DNA from: Sediminicoccus rosea
GTDB taxonomy: Bacteria > Pseudomonadota > Alphaproteobacteria > Acetobacterales > Acetobacteraceae
Length of the DNA stretch: 64,000 nucleotides
Assembly (NCBI RefSeq): GCF_033547095.1
Contig: NZ_CP137852.1
Coordinates: forward strand, 1,605,501 to 1,669,500
Direction of reading: 5' to 3'
Under the pieces are notes generated by a model that saw nothing but the letters and a program-made list of their open reading frames with translations, was not told the DNA's origin and did no database searches. Shown here piece after piece: positions 18,511 to 27,512 of the stretch (the stretch's first letter is position 1; each line of letters begins with the position of its first letter). The position numbers were made by a program, and so were the translations under genes.

Positions 18511-19492
18511 GCTTCTGCGCCGCGCCGCGGTCGCGCGCCGCGCGGCCCTGGCGCTGCCGGCGCTGATCCTGGCGCGGCCCGCGGCCGCGCAGGACTATCC
18601 AAGCCGCCCGGTGCGCGTGGTGATCGGCTTCCCGCCCGGCGGCGGGGTGGACATCGTGGCGCGGCTGATCATGCCGCGCCTCTCCGAGGCGCTGGGCCAG
18701 CCCTTCCTGGTGGAGAACCGGGCCGGTGCCAATGGCAACATCGCCATGGACGCGGTGCACCAGAGCAGCCCGGATGGCTACACGCTGTTCTACGGCAATG
18801 TCGGCAACCTCGCCGTCACCAACGCGCTCTACCGCAACCTCAGCTTCGACACGCTGCGCGACTTCGTGCCGATCGGCCAGACGATGGAGAGCTTCTCCGT
18901 CATCGCGGTGAATGCCGAGCTGCCGATCCGCACATTGCCCGAGCTGATGGCCTATGCGCGCGCCAATCCGGGGCGGCTGAACGGCGCTTCGGCCGGCGCG
19001 GGCGGGCCCACGCACCTGGCGCTGGAACTGTTCAAGCGGCAGTTCAACCTCGACATCGTGCACGTGCCCTATCGCGGTTCGGCGCCGGCCATCGTGGATC
19101 TCGCGGGCGGGCGGGTGCAGCTCATCATCGATGGCTATTCGCTGATGCGCTCGGCGGTGGAGAGCGGACGCGTGCGCGTGCTGGCGGTCGCCGCCGCCCG
19201 GCGCGAGGCGCTGCTGCCCAATATTCCGACCACCGCCGAAGCCGGCGCGCCCGGCTTCGAGGCCGGGAGCTGGCACATGCTGACCGCGCCCCGCGGCACG
19301 CCCCAGGCCGCGCTGGACCGGCTGGAGCGCGCCCTGGGCGCGGCCCTGGCCGAGCCCGCCCTGGTGGCCGCCATGGCCCAGCAGGGCGTCGCGGCGCGCT
19401 TCCGCAACCAGCGCGACGCGGCCGCCTTCTTCGCCGCCGAGCGCGAGCGCTGGACGCGCGTGATCCGCGAGGGGAACATCACGGTGGAGTGA
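18500..19492 (+). CDS. Tripartite tricarboxylate transporter receptor (Bug family), second of tandem pair
   Basis: A 330-residue secreted receptor. The best start is the GTG at 18500, which lies inside the end of the preceding gene (11-bp overlap) and has GGGAGG about 9 bp upstream. An in-frame ATG at 18476 would overlap further. The signal peptide reads AVARRAALALPALILARPAAA; the mature start is QDYPSRPVRVVIGFPPGGGVD. ENRAGANGNIAMD and DIVHVPYRGSAPAIVDLAGG closely follow the previous protein. Overlapping translation suggests both receptors are made together; their ligands may differ. Confidence 0.88.
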   Translation: MPIELLRRAAVARRAALALPALILARPAAAQDYPSRPVRVVIGFPPGGGVDIVARLIMPRLSEALGQPFLVENRAGANGNIAMDAVHQSSPDGYTLFYGNVGNLAVTNALYRNLSFDTLRDFVPIGQTMESFSVIAVNAELPIRTLPELMAYARANPGRLNGASAGAGGPTHLALELFKRQFNLDIVHVPYRGSAPAIVDLAGGRVQLIIDGYSLMRSAVESGRVRVLAVAAARREALLPNIPTTAEAGAPGFEAGSWHMLTAPRGTPQAALDRLERALGAALAEPALVAAMAQQGVAARFRNQRDAAAFFAAERERWTRVIREGNITVE

Positions 19493-19501
19493 CGCCGGGC
19501 C

Positions 19502-22342
19502 TCAGGCGCTGACGGCCACGCGCTGCAGCAGCGGCAGCGTGTCGGCCACGATTTCCGGCAGGGCGGCCAGATGCGGCGTCACGTCCTGCCCGGCGCGGAT
19601 GGCGCGCTGCAGCCGGTCGATCCCGTTGGTCAGCCGCTCGGCGCCCAGGCTGCGGGCGGGCTCCATCACCATGTGCGCGGCCTGGCGCATGCGCGTCACA
19701 TCCCGCGCGATGCGCGGCTCGGCCAGCACGGCGCAGCCTTCGCGGATCTCCTCCACCATGTCGTGCATCGCATGGGCGGCCAGCGCGCCGAGATCGGCGA
19801 GCGAGCGCCGCAGCGTCGCCTCGTTCACCAGGGGCGGCTCCTCGGGGCGGGGGGCGGTCATGCTGGGCAGGGCGCTGCGCCAGGAATGGCCCGCGACGAG
19901 GTCCTGCATGGCGGCGAGCAGCGCGTCACGGTCGATCGGCTTGGCCAGGTGGCCATCCATCCCCGCCTCGTAGCAGGCGGAAATCTCCTCGGGCAGGGTG
20001 GAGGCGGTGACGCCGAGGATGGGGATCGTCCCCTTGGGCGCGGGCAGGGCACGGATGCGGCGCGTGGCCTCCAGCCCGTCCATCCCGGGCATGTGGACAT
20101 CCATCAGCACGATATCGAAGGCGTGGCGCTCCACCGCGGTGACGGCCGCCGCACCGCTGCTCACGAACTCTACCCGGTGCCCCGCGGGCGCCAGCAGCGC
20201 CTGCACGACGAGGCGGTTGGGCGCAAGGTCATCGGCCACCAGGACCAGCAGGCCGGGCATGCCGGGCATGGGCGGGGGCGGCGCGGGCGCGGGCTCGGGC
20301 AGGGGCCGTTCGGCCAGCGTCCGCAGCGGCAATTCGAGCCAGAAGAGCGCGCCTGCCCCGGGCTCGCTGTCGCAGCCGATGGCGCCCCCCATGGCGGCGG
20401 CGAGCCGCGCGGTGATGGCGAGGCCGAGGCCGGTGCCCAGCCCCTCGCTCTCGCCATGCGGGGAGATCTGCGCGAAGTCCCGGAACAGGAGGTGGCGCTT
20501 GTCGGGCGGCACGCCGGGGCCGCTGTCCTGCACTTCGATCCGCAGGCCCTGCTGGTGGCGCGCGAGCGGACGCACGCGCAGATCCACCCGCCCGCCATCG
20601 GGCGTGAACTTCACCGCGTTGGAAAGCAGGTTCAGCAGCATCTGCCGCAGCCGCATGGCGTCCGCCTCGACCATCTCCGGCATGGCGGGCGAGAGGTCGA
20701 GCGAGAGGCGAAGGCGCTTGCGGTCCACATCGGGCGCCATGAGGCCGACGCAGGCCTCGAAGAGCGGGCGCAGCATCACGGGCCGGAGGTCGAGGTCGAG
20801 CTGCCCGGCCTCGATCTTGGTGAGGTCCAGCAGGCGGTTCACCAGCTCGCGCAGATGGGCGCCGGCATCGTGCAGCAGGCGCAGCTGGTCGCGCTGGGTG
20901 TGGCCCAGGTTGTTGTCCTGCATCAGCGCCTGGGCGAAGCCCAGCATGGAGTTCAGCGGCGTCCGCAGCTCATGCGACATGCGGGCGAGGAACATGCCCT
21001 TCGCCACGTCCTCGGCATGGGCGGCGTCACGCGCGCGGGCGAGTTCCTCATTGGCGCGCTTCAGCTCGGTGATGTCGGTGCGGATGCCGATGGTGCCGCC
21101 ATCGGGCGTCATGCGCTCGGTGATCAGGATCCAGCGGCCATCGGGCAGCAGGGATTCGAGCGGCGGGCCCTTGGAGCGGCGCCAGCGCACCATCTCGTCG
21201 ATGGCGGCCTCGATGTCGCCCGTCAGCTGCGGGAACTGCCCGCGCAGCGCGCCCTCGCGCATGATGTCGCGGAAGGAGGCGCCCTCGCGAATGAAGGGGG
21301 CGGAGAGGGCATACATCTCGCGGAAGCGCTGGTTGCAGATCACCAGCCGGTCATCGGGCCCGAACAGCACGAAGCCGTCGCTCATGCTGTCGAGCGCGTT
21401 CGCGAGCGTGGTGCGCCAGCGGTCGCGGTCGCCCTCCGTGCGCTCGCGCTGACGGAGCATGATGGAGAGCAGGCCGGCCAGCGTGATGATGAGCAGCCCG
21501 AAGGCGGCGGAAAAGAGGATGGCGGGCCAGCGGTCCGACGACCAGGCGGCCAGCGCCGCCTCGCGCGTCATGGTCACGCGGATGGTGAGGTTGCCGTACA
21601 GGGTGGGCCGGGTGAGCGCGACCACGGGCGGTTCGGCCGCGGGATCGGGGCGGGTCGCGATCTGTGCTTCCTCATGCGGCAGGGCGGCGAGCAGCAGCCC
21701 GTCATTGCGCATCAGCGTGATCCGCAGCCCCGGCGCATCGCCGCCCGAGGCAAGCAGCTGGCTGAGATTGGCGAGCGGGATCTCGGCCATGGCCGTGGCG
21801 TTGGGCAGGCCCGAGATGTTCACCGGATGGGCGAAGAACAGGCCCCATTCGCGGGAGGCCGGGTTGCGGATGGGCCCGCCGATGCGGAGCCCGCCCTCAT
21901 GCAGGCCGGATTCGTTGAAGCTCGGCCCCGTCGGCCCCGGCAGGCGGCGGCGACGATAGACGCTGAGCGCGGTGGCGACGGCCTGGCCGGTGGAATCCAG
22001 CACCAGGATGTCGCGGTAGATGAGGTTCTGGTTGTTGAGTTCCTGCAGCACCTCGCTCGCGCGGTTGGCGTCGAACCGGCCGTCGCGGGCGGGGCCCAGG
22101 ATGACGGGCAGGCCGAAGAGCAGCGATTCGACCTGGGTGAAGTGGCGGTTGATGTTGGCTTCGACCGCGCGGGCAATGCGCTCCACCGTCTGGTGGGCCT
22201 GGGCCAGCGCCTCCTGCCGGCCGCGCTCCACCATCAGGCCGGTGGCCAGCGCCTGCACGAGCAGGATGGCCACGGCGGCGCCGAGGACGGTGCGGCGGAG
22301 GGAGCGGGTCAAGGGCGCGTCAGACCGGGCATGGCCGCTCAT
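19502..22342 (-). CDS. Hybrid sensor histidine kinase/response regulator
   Basis: A 946-residue inner-membrane kinase. TM1 (about 20-40) and TM2 (about 273-294) enclose a Cache-like periplasmic domain. A PAS domain follows (LDSMSDGFVLFGPDDRL), then HisKA with His457 in MSHELRTPLN, an ATPase domain (LLSNAVKFTPDGG, DSGPGVPP, GTGLGLAI) and a receiver domain with Asp748 in LMDVHMPGMDG. The C-terminal 100 residues are helical and contain AAHMVMEPARSLGAERL, which looks like a divergent HPt module. ATG at 22342 is used; a GTG 30 bp upstream is possible. No cognate separate regulator is adjacent. Confidence 0.88.
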   Translation of the reverse strand: MSGHARSDAPLTRSLRRTVLGAAVAILLVQALATGLMVERGRQEALAQAHQTVERIARAVEANINRHFTQVESLLFGLPVILGPARDGRFDANRASEVLQELNNQNLIYRDILVLDSTGQAVATALSVYRRRRLPGPTGPSFNESGLHEGGLRIGGPIRNPASREWGLFFAHPVNISGLPNATAMAEIPLANLSQLLASGGDAPGLRITLMRNDGLLLAALPHEEAQIATRPDPAAEPPVVALTRPTLYGNLTIRVTMTREAALAAWSSDRWPAILFSAAFGLLIITLAGLLSIMLRQRERTEGDRDRWRTTLANALDSMSDGFVLFGPDDRLVICNQRFREMYALSAPFIREGASFRDIMREGALRGQFPQLTGDIEAAIDEMVRWRRSKGPPLESLLPDGRWILITERMTPDGGTIGIRTDITELKRANEELARARDAAHAEDVAKGMFLARMSHELRTPLNSMLGFAQALMQDNNLGHTQRDQLRLLHDAGAHLRELVNRLLDLTKIEAGQLDLDLRPVMLRPLFEACVGLMAPDVDRKRLRLSLDLSPAMPEMVEADAMRLRQMLLNLLSNAVKFTPDGGRVDLRVRPLARHQQGLRIEVQDSGPGVPPDKRHLLFRDFAQISPHGESEGLGTGLGLAITARLAAAMGGAIGCDSEPGAGALFWLELPLRTLAERPLPEPAPAPPPPMPGMPGLLVLVADDLAPNRLVVQALLAPAGHRVEFVSSGAAAVTAVERHAFDIVLMDVHMPGMDGLEATRRIRALPAPKGTIPILGVTASTLPEEISACYEAGMDGHLAKPIDRDALLAAMQDLVAGHSWRSALPSMTAPRPEEPPLVNEATLRRSLADLGALAAHAMHDMVEEIREGCAVLAEPRIARDVTRMRQAAHMVMEPARSLGAERLTNGIDRLQRAIRAGQDVTPHLAALPEIVADTLPLLQRVAVSA

Positions 22343-22372
22343 TCGCCGGCGGGCCCTGCGTTGCAGGATCAC

Positions 22373-22540
22373 CGACGCCGGGCGTCTCGCCGCGGGTGGA
22401 GCGTGCAGCCAAGTAATTGCCCTGGAATTTGGAATTGTCTCTGAGGTGGAAATTTATCTGTCCGGGCGTGATTCGACAACGAAAGAAGCCCGAATTCAGA
22501 TGTTTGTAGAGAAGTGTTGCCCCGAAGACTCAGGTGGGGG
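22373..22540. other. AT-richer intergenic gap upstream of the hybrid kinase
   Basis: This 168-bp stretch is clearly richer in A and T than its surroundings (for example CTGGAATTTGGAATTGTC) and holds no credible gene. On the minus strand TTGTCG (22474-22479) and TAAATT (22451-22456) lie 17 bp apart and could be the kinase promoter, leaving a leader of about 100 nt. Confidence 0.4.
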
Positions 22541-23080
22541 TCAAAATCCCTCGCGGGCCAGGGCGTCCAGGGCCTGGCCGAAGCCGCGGGTGGAGAAGGG
22601 CAGCGCCACCTCGCCGCCCAGGGCATCGCGATATTCCAGCCGGCCTTGCGCCTCGCGCGCGCGCAGCCGGGCGAGCTGGGCCGCGCTGACATCCGTCTCG
22701 GCCACGCAGCCGCGCGGGCCGCAGGCGCGCAGGGTGACCGGGATGGCGGCGGCGCGGTCGGGCAGCTGGATGAGCATGGGGGCGGCCACCGTCACATTGG
22801 CGGGGATGAGGACGATGAGGCGCATGGGGTCGCCCCGCTGCGCCCGGCCGAAGGCGAATTGCGCCACCGGCAGGCGGCGCTGGTCCTGGAGGGATTGCAG
22901 CACCTCGCAGCCGCGCGGGCCGGCCGGGCGCGTCTCGCAGCGCAGCACCCAGTCGCCGAAGCTGGCATTGGTGACGTTGGGGGGAGTGGCCGGCGCCTGG
23001 CCCGGGGGCTGGTTTGGTGCCTGGGCTTGCGCCGGCGCGGCCAGCAGCGCCGCCGCCAGCGCCATGCTCCAAAGCCGCAT
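22541..23080 (-). CDS. Invasion-associated locus B (IalB)-family protein
   Basis: A 179-residue exported protein with signal peptide MRLWSMALAAALLAAPAQA, followed by a Pro/Gln-rich linker and the IalB-type domain: FGDWVLRCE, CEVLQSL, a paired-cysteine stretch RACGPRGCVAE and a conserved end in FSTRGFGQALDAL. Four cysteines probably form disulfides in the periplasm. IalB proteins are widespread in alphaproteobacteria; the Bartonella member is linked to erythrocyte invasion, but the role in non-pathogens is unknown. An ATG 21 bp upstream (23101) is also possible; the inner one has a weak GGGACGA ribosome site. Confidence 0.8.
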   Translation of the reverse strand: MRLWSMALAAALLAAPAQAQAPNQPPGQAPATPPNVTNASFGDWVLRCETRPAGPRGCEVLQSLQDQRRLPVAQFAFGRAQRGDPMRLIVLIPANVTVAAPMLIQLPDRAAAIPVTLRACGPRGCVAETDVSAAQLARLRAREAQGRLEYRDALGGEVALPFSTRGFGQALDALAREGF

Positions 23081-23180
23081 CGCTCGTCCCGCCTGTTTCA
23101 TCGCCGCAGTCTAGCCGGGCCGGCCGTCCGACGCGACGTGGGCAAATGTGACGAATGCCGACAAGTCATGCCGGGGCCCC

Positions 23181-23209
23181 TTGGACAAGCGCGAAACGGG
23201 TGGTAAGGC
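23181..23209 (+). promoter_or_regulatory. Possible promoter of tRNA-Pro
   Basis: TTGGAC (23181-23186) and TAAGGC (23204-23209) are 17 bp apart and end 9 bp before the tRNA. The -10 resembles the TAAGAC seen ahead of rpsL in this window. Confidence 0.4.
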
Positions 23210-23218
23210 CTCCCGCGT

Positions 23219-23295
23219 CGGAGCGTAGCGCAGTCTGGTAGCGCACCAGTCTGGGGGACTGGGGGTCGTGGGTTCGAATCCCGCCGCTCCGACCA
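23219..23295 (+). tRNA. tRNA-Pro (anticodon GGG)
   Basis: Acceptor stem CGGAGCG pairs with CGCTCCG. The anticodon stem CCAGT/ACTGG encloses the loop CTGGGGG with anticodon GGG at 23253-23255. The T-arm contains GGTTCGAATC and the terminal CCA is encoded. The first base C is typical of bacterial tRNA-Pro. Confidence 0.95.
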
Positions 23296-23343
23296 TCGCG
23301 GCCTTTCCCCGAGCTTCCCCCTGCCTCCCGCGGAGAGCCGTTC

Positions 23344-24963
23344 TTGGACCAGGACACGCCCGAAGCCTTCACCACGGCGGCCGCCCATGAGGCGTCGCGC
23401 CGGCGCAGTTTCGCCATCATCGCCCACCCCGACGCCGGCAAGACCACGCTGACCGAGAAGCTGCTGCTCAAGGGCGGCGCCATCCAGCTGGCCGGCCAGG
23501 TGCGCGCCAAGGGCAATCGCCGCGCGACGCGCTCGGACTGGATGAGCATCGAGCAGGATCGCGGCATCTCGGTCGCGACCTCGGTCATGACCTTCGAGCG
23601 CGACGGGCTGATCTTCAACCTGCTGGACACGCCGGGCCATGAGGACTTCTCGGAGGACACCTACCGCACGCTGACCGCGGTGGACGCGGCCGTGATGGTG
23701 CTGGACGCGGCCAAGGGCATCGAGGCGCAGACGCTCAAGCTTTTCGAGGTCTGCCGCCTGCGCGACATCCCGATCATCACCTTCATCAACAAGATGGACC
23801 GCGAGGGGCGGGACCCGCTGGAACTGCTCGACGAGATCGAGAAGACGCTGGCCCTCGACGTCTCGCCCGCCGCCTGGCCGGTGGGGCAGGGGCGGGACCT
23901 GCTTGGCGTCTATGACCTGCTGGACCCGGCGCTGCGCATGCTGGACACGGCGGATGGCAGCCATATCCCGCTCTCGGGCCTGGAAGACCCGCAGCTGGAG
24001 ACGCTGGTGCCCGAGGGGCTGCTGGCCGAGCTGCGCGATCAGGCGGGCCTCGTCACCGGCGGCTATCCGGAATTCGACCGCGAGGCCTTCCTGCAGGGCA
24101 CGCTGACGCCCGTCTTCTTCGGCAGCGCGCTGCGTGATTTCGGCGTGGGACACCTGCTGGACGGGCTGGCGCGCCTCGCCCCCCCGCCGCGCCCGCGCGC
24201 GGCCGATGCGCGGATGGTGGCACCCGGCGAGGCGAAGCTGACGGGCTTCGTCTTCAAGGTGCAGGCCAATATGGACCCGCAGCACCGCGACCGCGTGGCG
24301 TTCCTGCGGGTCTGCTCGGGCCGGCTGCAGAAGGGCGCGCGCCTGCTCCAGGTCCGCACCGGCAAGCAGGTGCCGGTCAATGCGCCGCTCTTCTTCTTCG
24401 CGAAGGACCGCCAGGTGGCGGAAGAGGCCTGGCCCGGCGATGTGGTGGGCATCGCCAATCACGGGATTCTCCGCATCGGCGACACGCTGACCGAGGGCGA
24501 GCCGATCAATTTCCGCGGCGTCCCCTCCTTCGCGCCCGAGCATCTGCGCCGCGTGCGCCTGGATGATCCGATGCTGGCCAAGAAGCTCAACAAGGCGCTG
24601 GAGCAGCTGGCCGACGAGGGTGTCGTGCAGATCTTCCGCCCGCTGGATGGCTCGCCGCCGGTGATCGGCGTGGTGGGCCTGCTGCAGATCGATGTGCTGC
24701 AGAGCCGCCTCAAGGTGGAATACGGTGTGCCGGCGGGCTTCGAGCACACGCAGTGGGAGTATCTGCGCTGGGTGACCTCGGAGGATCGCGACGCCATCGC
24801 GCGCTTCAGCCAGTTCAACCGGAGCGAACTGGCCGAGGATCATGACGGCGCGCTGGTGGCGCTCTTTGCTTCCGACTGGCGGCGCAAGCGGGCGGAGGAG
24901 GAGTGGAAGATGCTGAGCTTCCACGCGCTGCGGGAGCAGCACGCCCTGCCCGAGAAGAAGTAG
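23344..24963 (+). CDS. prfC: Peptide chain release factor 3
   Basis: A 539-residue translational GTPase that recycles RF1/RF2 from the ribosome after termination. G1 is AHPDAGKT, G2 lies in DRGISVATS, G3 is DTPGHEDF and G4 is NKMD. The RF3-specific stretch SDWMSIEQDRGISV separates it from EF-G and TetM-type proteins. The gene appears to start at a TTG codon (23344) with GGAGAG 8 bp upstream; no in-frame ATG occurs before the conserved region. It follows tRNA-Pro by 48 bp. Confidence 0.95.
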   Translation: MDQDTPEAFTTAAAHEASRRRSFAIIAHPDAGKTTLTEKLLLKGGAIQLAGQVRAKGNRRATRSDWMSIEQDRGISVATSVMTFERDGLIFNLLDTPGHEDFSEDTYRTLTAVDAAVMVLDAAKGIEAQTLKLFEVCRLRDIPIITFINKMDREGRDPLELLDEIEKTLALDVSPAAWPVGQGRDLLGVYDLLDPALRMLDTADGSHIPLSGLEDPQLETLVPEGLLAELRDQAGLVTGGYPEFDREAFLQGTLTPVFFGSALRDFGVGHLLDGLARLAPPPRPRAADARMVAPGEAKLTGFVFKVQANMDPQHRDRVAFLRVCSGRLQKGARLLQVRTGKQVPVNAPLFFFAKDRQVAEEAWPGDVVGIANHGILRIGDTLTEGEPINFRGVPSFAPEHLRRVRLDDPMLAKKLNKALEQLADEGVVQIFRPLDGSPPVIGVVGLLQIDVLQSRLKVEYGVPAGFEHTQWEYLRWVTSEDRDAIARFSQFNRSELAEDHDGALVALFASDWRRKRAEEEWKMLSFHALREQHALPEKK

Positions 24964-24983
24964 CAGGGCGCTGCCCGCACCCG

Positions 24984-25003
24984 CCGGGGCCCAGAGGCCC
25001 CGG
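24984..25003. terminator. Hairpin between convergent prfC and GMC oxidoreductase genes
   Basis: CCGGGGCC and GGCCCCGG form a perfect 8-bp stem with loop CAGA. It lies between two converging genes and could end transcription from both sides, although no T-tract follows. Confidence 0.45.
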
Positions 25004-25018
25004 ACCCCAGGCCTGGGA

Positions 25019-26713
25019 TCAACCCACCATGCTGGCCGCGATCTTCTCCGCCGTCATCATCGTCGGGAAGTTCGTGTTGGCGCAGGGGACCACCGGGAAG
25101 ATCGAAGCGTCCACCACGCGCAGGCCCTCAATGCCCTTCACGCGGCCCTCGTTGTCCACGACGGCGCGCGGATCATCCTCCGCCCCCATCCGGCAGGAGC
25201 AGGAGGCGTGCCAGACGCCGATCGCGGCCTTGCGGATGAAGCCCTCCAGCGCCGCGTCATCGGTCATCACCTCGTCGAAGCGGTAGCCTTCGATCACGAA
25301 GCGATCGATGAAGCGCGAGCGGAGGAAGCCCGGCCCGTCCATCACCGCGCTGATGACGTTCGTCAGGAAGCGGTTCTTGGCATTGATGACGCCGAGCTTG
25401 CGGACGCGGTCCGTGTAGCTCGCCGGGAAGTGGTCCGTCGTCACCTTGCCGAGCTCGCCGCTCATCTGGATCGCGGCCATCATGCGGAAGCCCGTCATCA
25501 GGCGCTCGAGGTCGCGCGTGTCGGAGAGGAGGTTGAACTCCACCACCGGCTCGGCGTTCCAGTCGCGCGAGGCGAGGCGCACCTGGCCAGCCTCGGAATA
25601 GGTCTTGTTCACCCAGAGCAGCAGCGAGGCCACCTGCTTGCCCACCGCATGCCAGGCCGATTTGCTGACCGCGGCGGCGAACATGTCGCCCGGCGGGATG
25701 CCCTCGAGGTTCGAGGAATAGCGCAGCCCCACCAGGATGTGCCGCCGCGTTCGCTCATCCACCCGCGCACCGCGGCGCAGATAGGAGGAGAGCGAGACGG
25801 AGGGGTGGTCCATCAGTCCCTGGCCGACGCCGGGCAGGTTCTGCCGCACCTCGATCCCCATCTCGCGCAGATGCGCCGCCGGGCCGATGCCGGCGCGCAG
25901 CAGATGCGCGGGCGAATGGATCGCGCCGGAGGAGAGGATGATCTCCCGCCCGCGGAATTCCTGCTCCTGGCCTTTGACCAGGGCCACGACGCCGACGCAG
26001 CGATTGCCCTCGAAGATGAGGGACTTCACCTGCGTCTCGGTCGAGATGGTCAGGTTCTCGCGCGCGCGGGTCGTGCGGTCGAGATAGCCCATCGCCGCCG
26101 AGGCGCGCTGCTCGCCCTCGTTCGAGATGGTCATCGGGAAATAGCCGTCCTCGAAGACGCCGTTCTGGTCGGGCAGGAACTTGAAGCCCGCGGCCTTGAA
26201 GGCGGCGGCGGCGGCCTTGGCGTGGTTGTTCCAGTGCTCGGGCGGGATGCGGCGCACCGGGATGCGCCCTTCCTTGCCATGCAGCGGGCCATCGAAATCG
26301 AGGTCGCGCTCGACCTTCTTGAAGAAGGGCAGCACGGCATCCCAGTTCCAGCCGGCGGCACCGCGCTGCTCCCATTCGTCGTAGTCCGTGGGGGCGCCGC
26401 GATTGGCGAGCTGGCCGTTGATGGAGGAGCCACCGCCCAGCACCCGCGCCTGCTCATATTTGCGGAGCGGCGGGCGTTCCTCCGGGCGGTTGTGGGGGAT
26501 GACCTGGGTGTGGACCTTCAACTCGGTCCAGTGGAAGCGCGGGTCGAAATAGGCGGTGCCGGGGTAGCTGTCCTTGATCTCGGCCGGCTCCTCGCCCGGG
26601 GGCGTGTCGGGGCCGGCCTCGCAGACCAGGACCTTCCGGTGACTCTGCGCCGAGAGGCGATGCGCCAGCACCGAACCGGCCGAACCGCCGCCGACAATGA
26701 TCGTGTCCCACAT
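25019..26713 (-). CDS. GMC-family FAD-dependent oxidoreductase (choline dehydrogenase-like)
   Basis: A 564-residue flavoenzyme. The Rossmann motif DTIIVGGGSAGSVLA is at the N-terminus, and GMC signature regions GGGSSINGQLANRG and SSGAIHSPAHLLRAGIG follow. The C-terminal active site contains WHASCSCRMG (catalytic His) and CANTNFPTMMTAEKIA (conserved Asn). Such enzymes oxidise alcohols such as choline, glucose or longer alcohols; the substrate is undetermined. The ATG at 26713 has GGGAGG about 14 bp upstream and starts the FAD motif; a longer frame extends to 26773. No signal peptide is seen. Confidence 0.9.
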   Translation of the reverse strand: MWDTIIVGGGSAGSVLAHRLSAQSHRKVLVCEAGPDTPPGEEPAEIKDSYPGTAYFDPRFHWTELKVHTQVIPHNRPEERPPLRKYEQARVLGGGSSINGQLANRGAPTDYDEWEQRGAAGWNWDAVLPFFKKVERDLDFDGPLHGKEGRIPVRRIPPEHWNNHAKAAAAAFKAAGFKFLPDQNGVFEDGYFPMTISNEGEQRASAAMGYLDRTTRARENLTISTETQVKSLIFEGNRCVGVVALVKGQEQEFRGREIILSSGAIHSPAHLLRAGIGPAAHLREMGIEVRQNLPGVGQGLMDHPSVSLSSYLRRGARVDERTRRHILVGLRYSSNLEGIPPGDMFAAAVSKSAWHAVGKQVASLLLWVNKTYSEAGQVRLASRDWNAEPVVEFNLLSDTRDLERLMTGFRMMAAIQMSGELGKVTTDHFPASYTDRVRKLGVINAKNRFLTNVISAVMDGPGFLRSRFIDRFVIEGYRFDEVMTDDAALEGFIRKAAIGVWHASCSCRMGAEDDPRAVVDNEGRVKGIEGLRVVDASIFPVVPCANTNFPTMMTAEKIAASMVG

Positions 26714-26850
26714 GCGGATTCCCGCGCCTCCCTGATGCGGCCGCCCTGCTGCGGCGACCTTCCTGTTCGGCATGGAATCTGCACGGGAACGCCCGGCCTG
26801 TTAAGCGGCCGGCGCGTGAAATCGCCGCCGCGCCGCAAGCCGGCGCGGCC

Positions 26851-27264
26851 TCAGTCGAGCCAGACGACGGCCTCGACCTCGAACAGCATGGCATCGAGCG
26901 CGAGCCTCGGCACCGGCACCAGGGTCTGCGCCGGCGGGGCATCGCCGAAGGCGCACCGCACCGCCTGCGTCAGCGGGCCGAGCTTCGGCATGTCATGCCC
27001 CACCACGAAGAGCGTGAGCTTCACCACCTGGCGCGGCGCGGCGCCCAGCGACTCCAGCACCGCGAGGAGATGGGCGTAGGCGAGGTTCACCTGCTGCCCG
27101 AAATCGGGCGGGAAGCCGCCATCCGTATCATGCCCGCCCAGCCCCGAGATGAAGGCGAGGCGTCCCGCGGCGGGAGTGACCACGGCGGTGCTGTAGCCAT
27201 GCGGGGTGGGGTCGGGCAGGCAGGACGGGTTGATGATGCGGGGCGTGGTGTCGCGGGATGCCAT
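26851..27264 (-). CDS. RidA-family protein (YjgF/YER057c/UK114)
   Basis: A 137-residue small cytoplasmic protein, probably a trimer. Landmarks are GYSTAVVTPAAGRLAFISGLGG, QVNLAYAHLLAVLESLGAAPRQVVKLTLFVV and PAQTLVPVPRLALDAMLFEVEAVV. RidA enzymes hydrolyse reactive enamines or imines made by PLP enzymes. The catalytic arginine of archetypal RidA, normally near the C-terminal motif, appears as VPRLA, so this may belong to an Rid subfamily of unknown activity. ATG at 27264 is preceded by GGAGACCGAAG. It is divergent from the WYL regulator. Confidence 0.85.
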   Translation of the reverse strand: MASRDTTPRIINPSCLPDPTPHGYSTAVVTPAAGRLAFISGLGGHDTDGGFPPDFGQQVNLAYAHLLAVLESLGAAPRQVVKLTLFVVGHDMPKLGPLTQAVRCAFGDAPPAQTLVPVPRLALDAMLFEVEAVVWLD

Positions 27265-27512
27265 CTTCGGTCTCCATGTCGGGTTGGACATGGCGCTGAT
27301 GCAGCGCAACGGTGCCAGATCCTGGCACCATTCACGTTCCGGCCCTTCGCCGGGAGGCTGATCCACGTCTTCGGGGTTTCCAGCAAGGACGATCAGGCCC
27401 CAGACCACGCTGCGTTCACATGCGCGCACGCCGCAGGGTTCAGCCTTGGCCGGGCGGATGATGGGGCGTTGCGGCGATACCGCCGCGACGCATCTTGCCC
27501 TAGCGTCCCGGC

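Noticed and set aside
19571-22444. A long open frame antisense to the hybrid histidine kinase
   Set aside because: Repetitive His/Gly/Arg composition, no recognisable domain, while the opposite strand has full kinase motifs.
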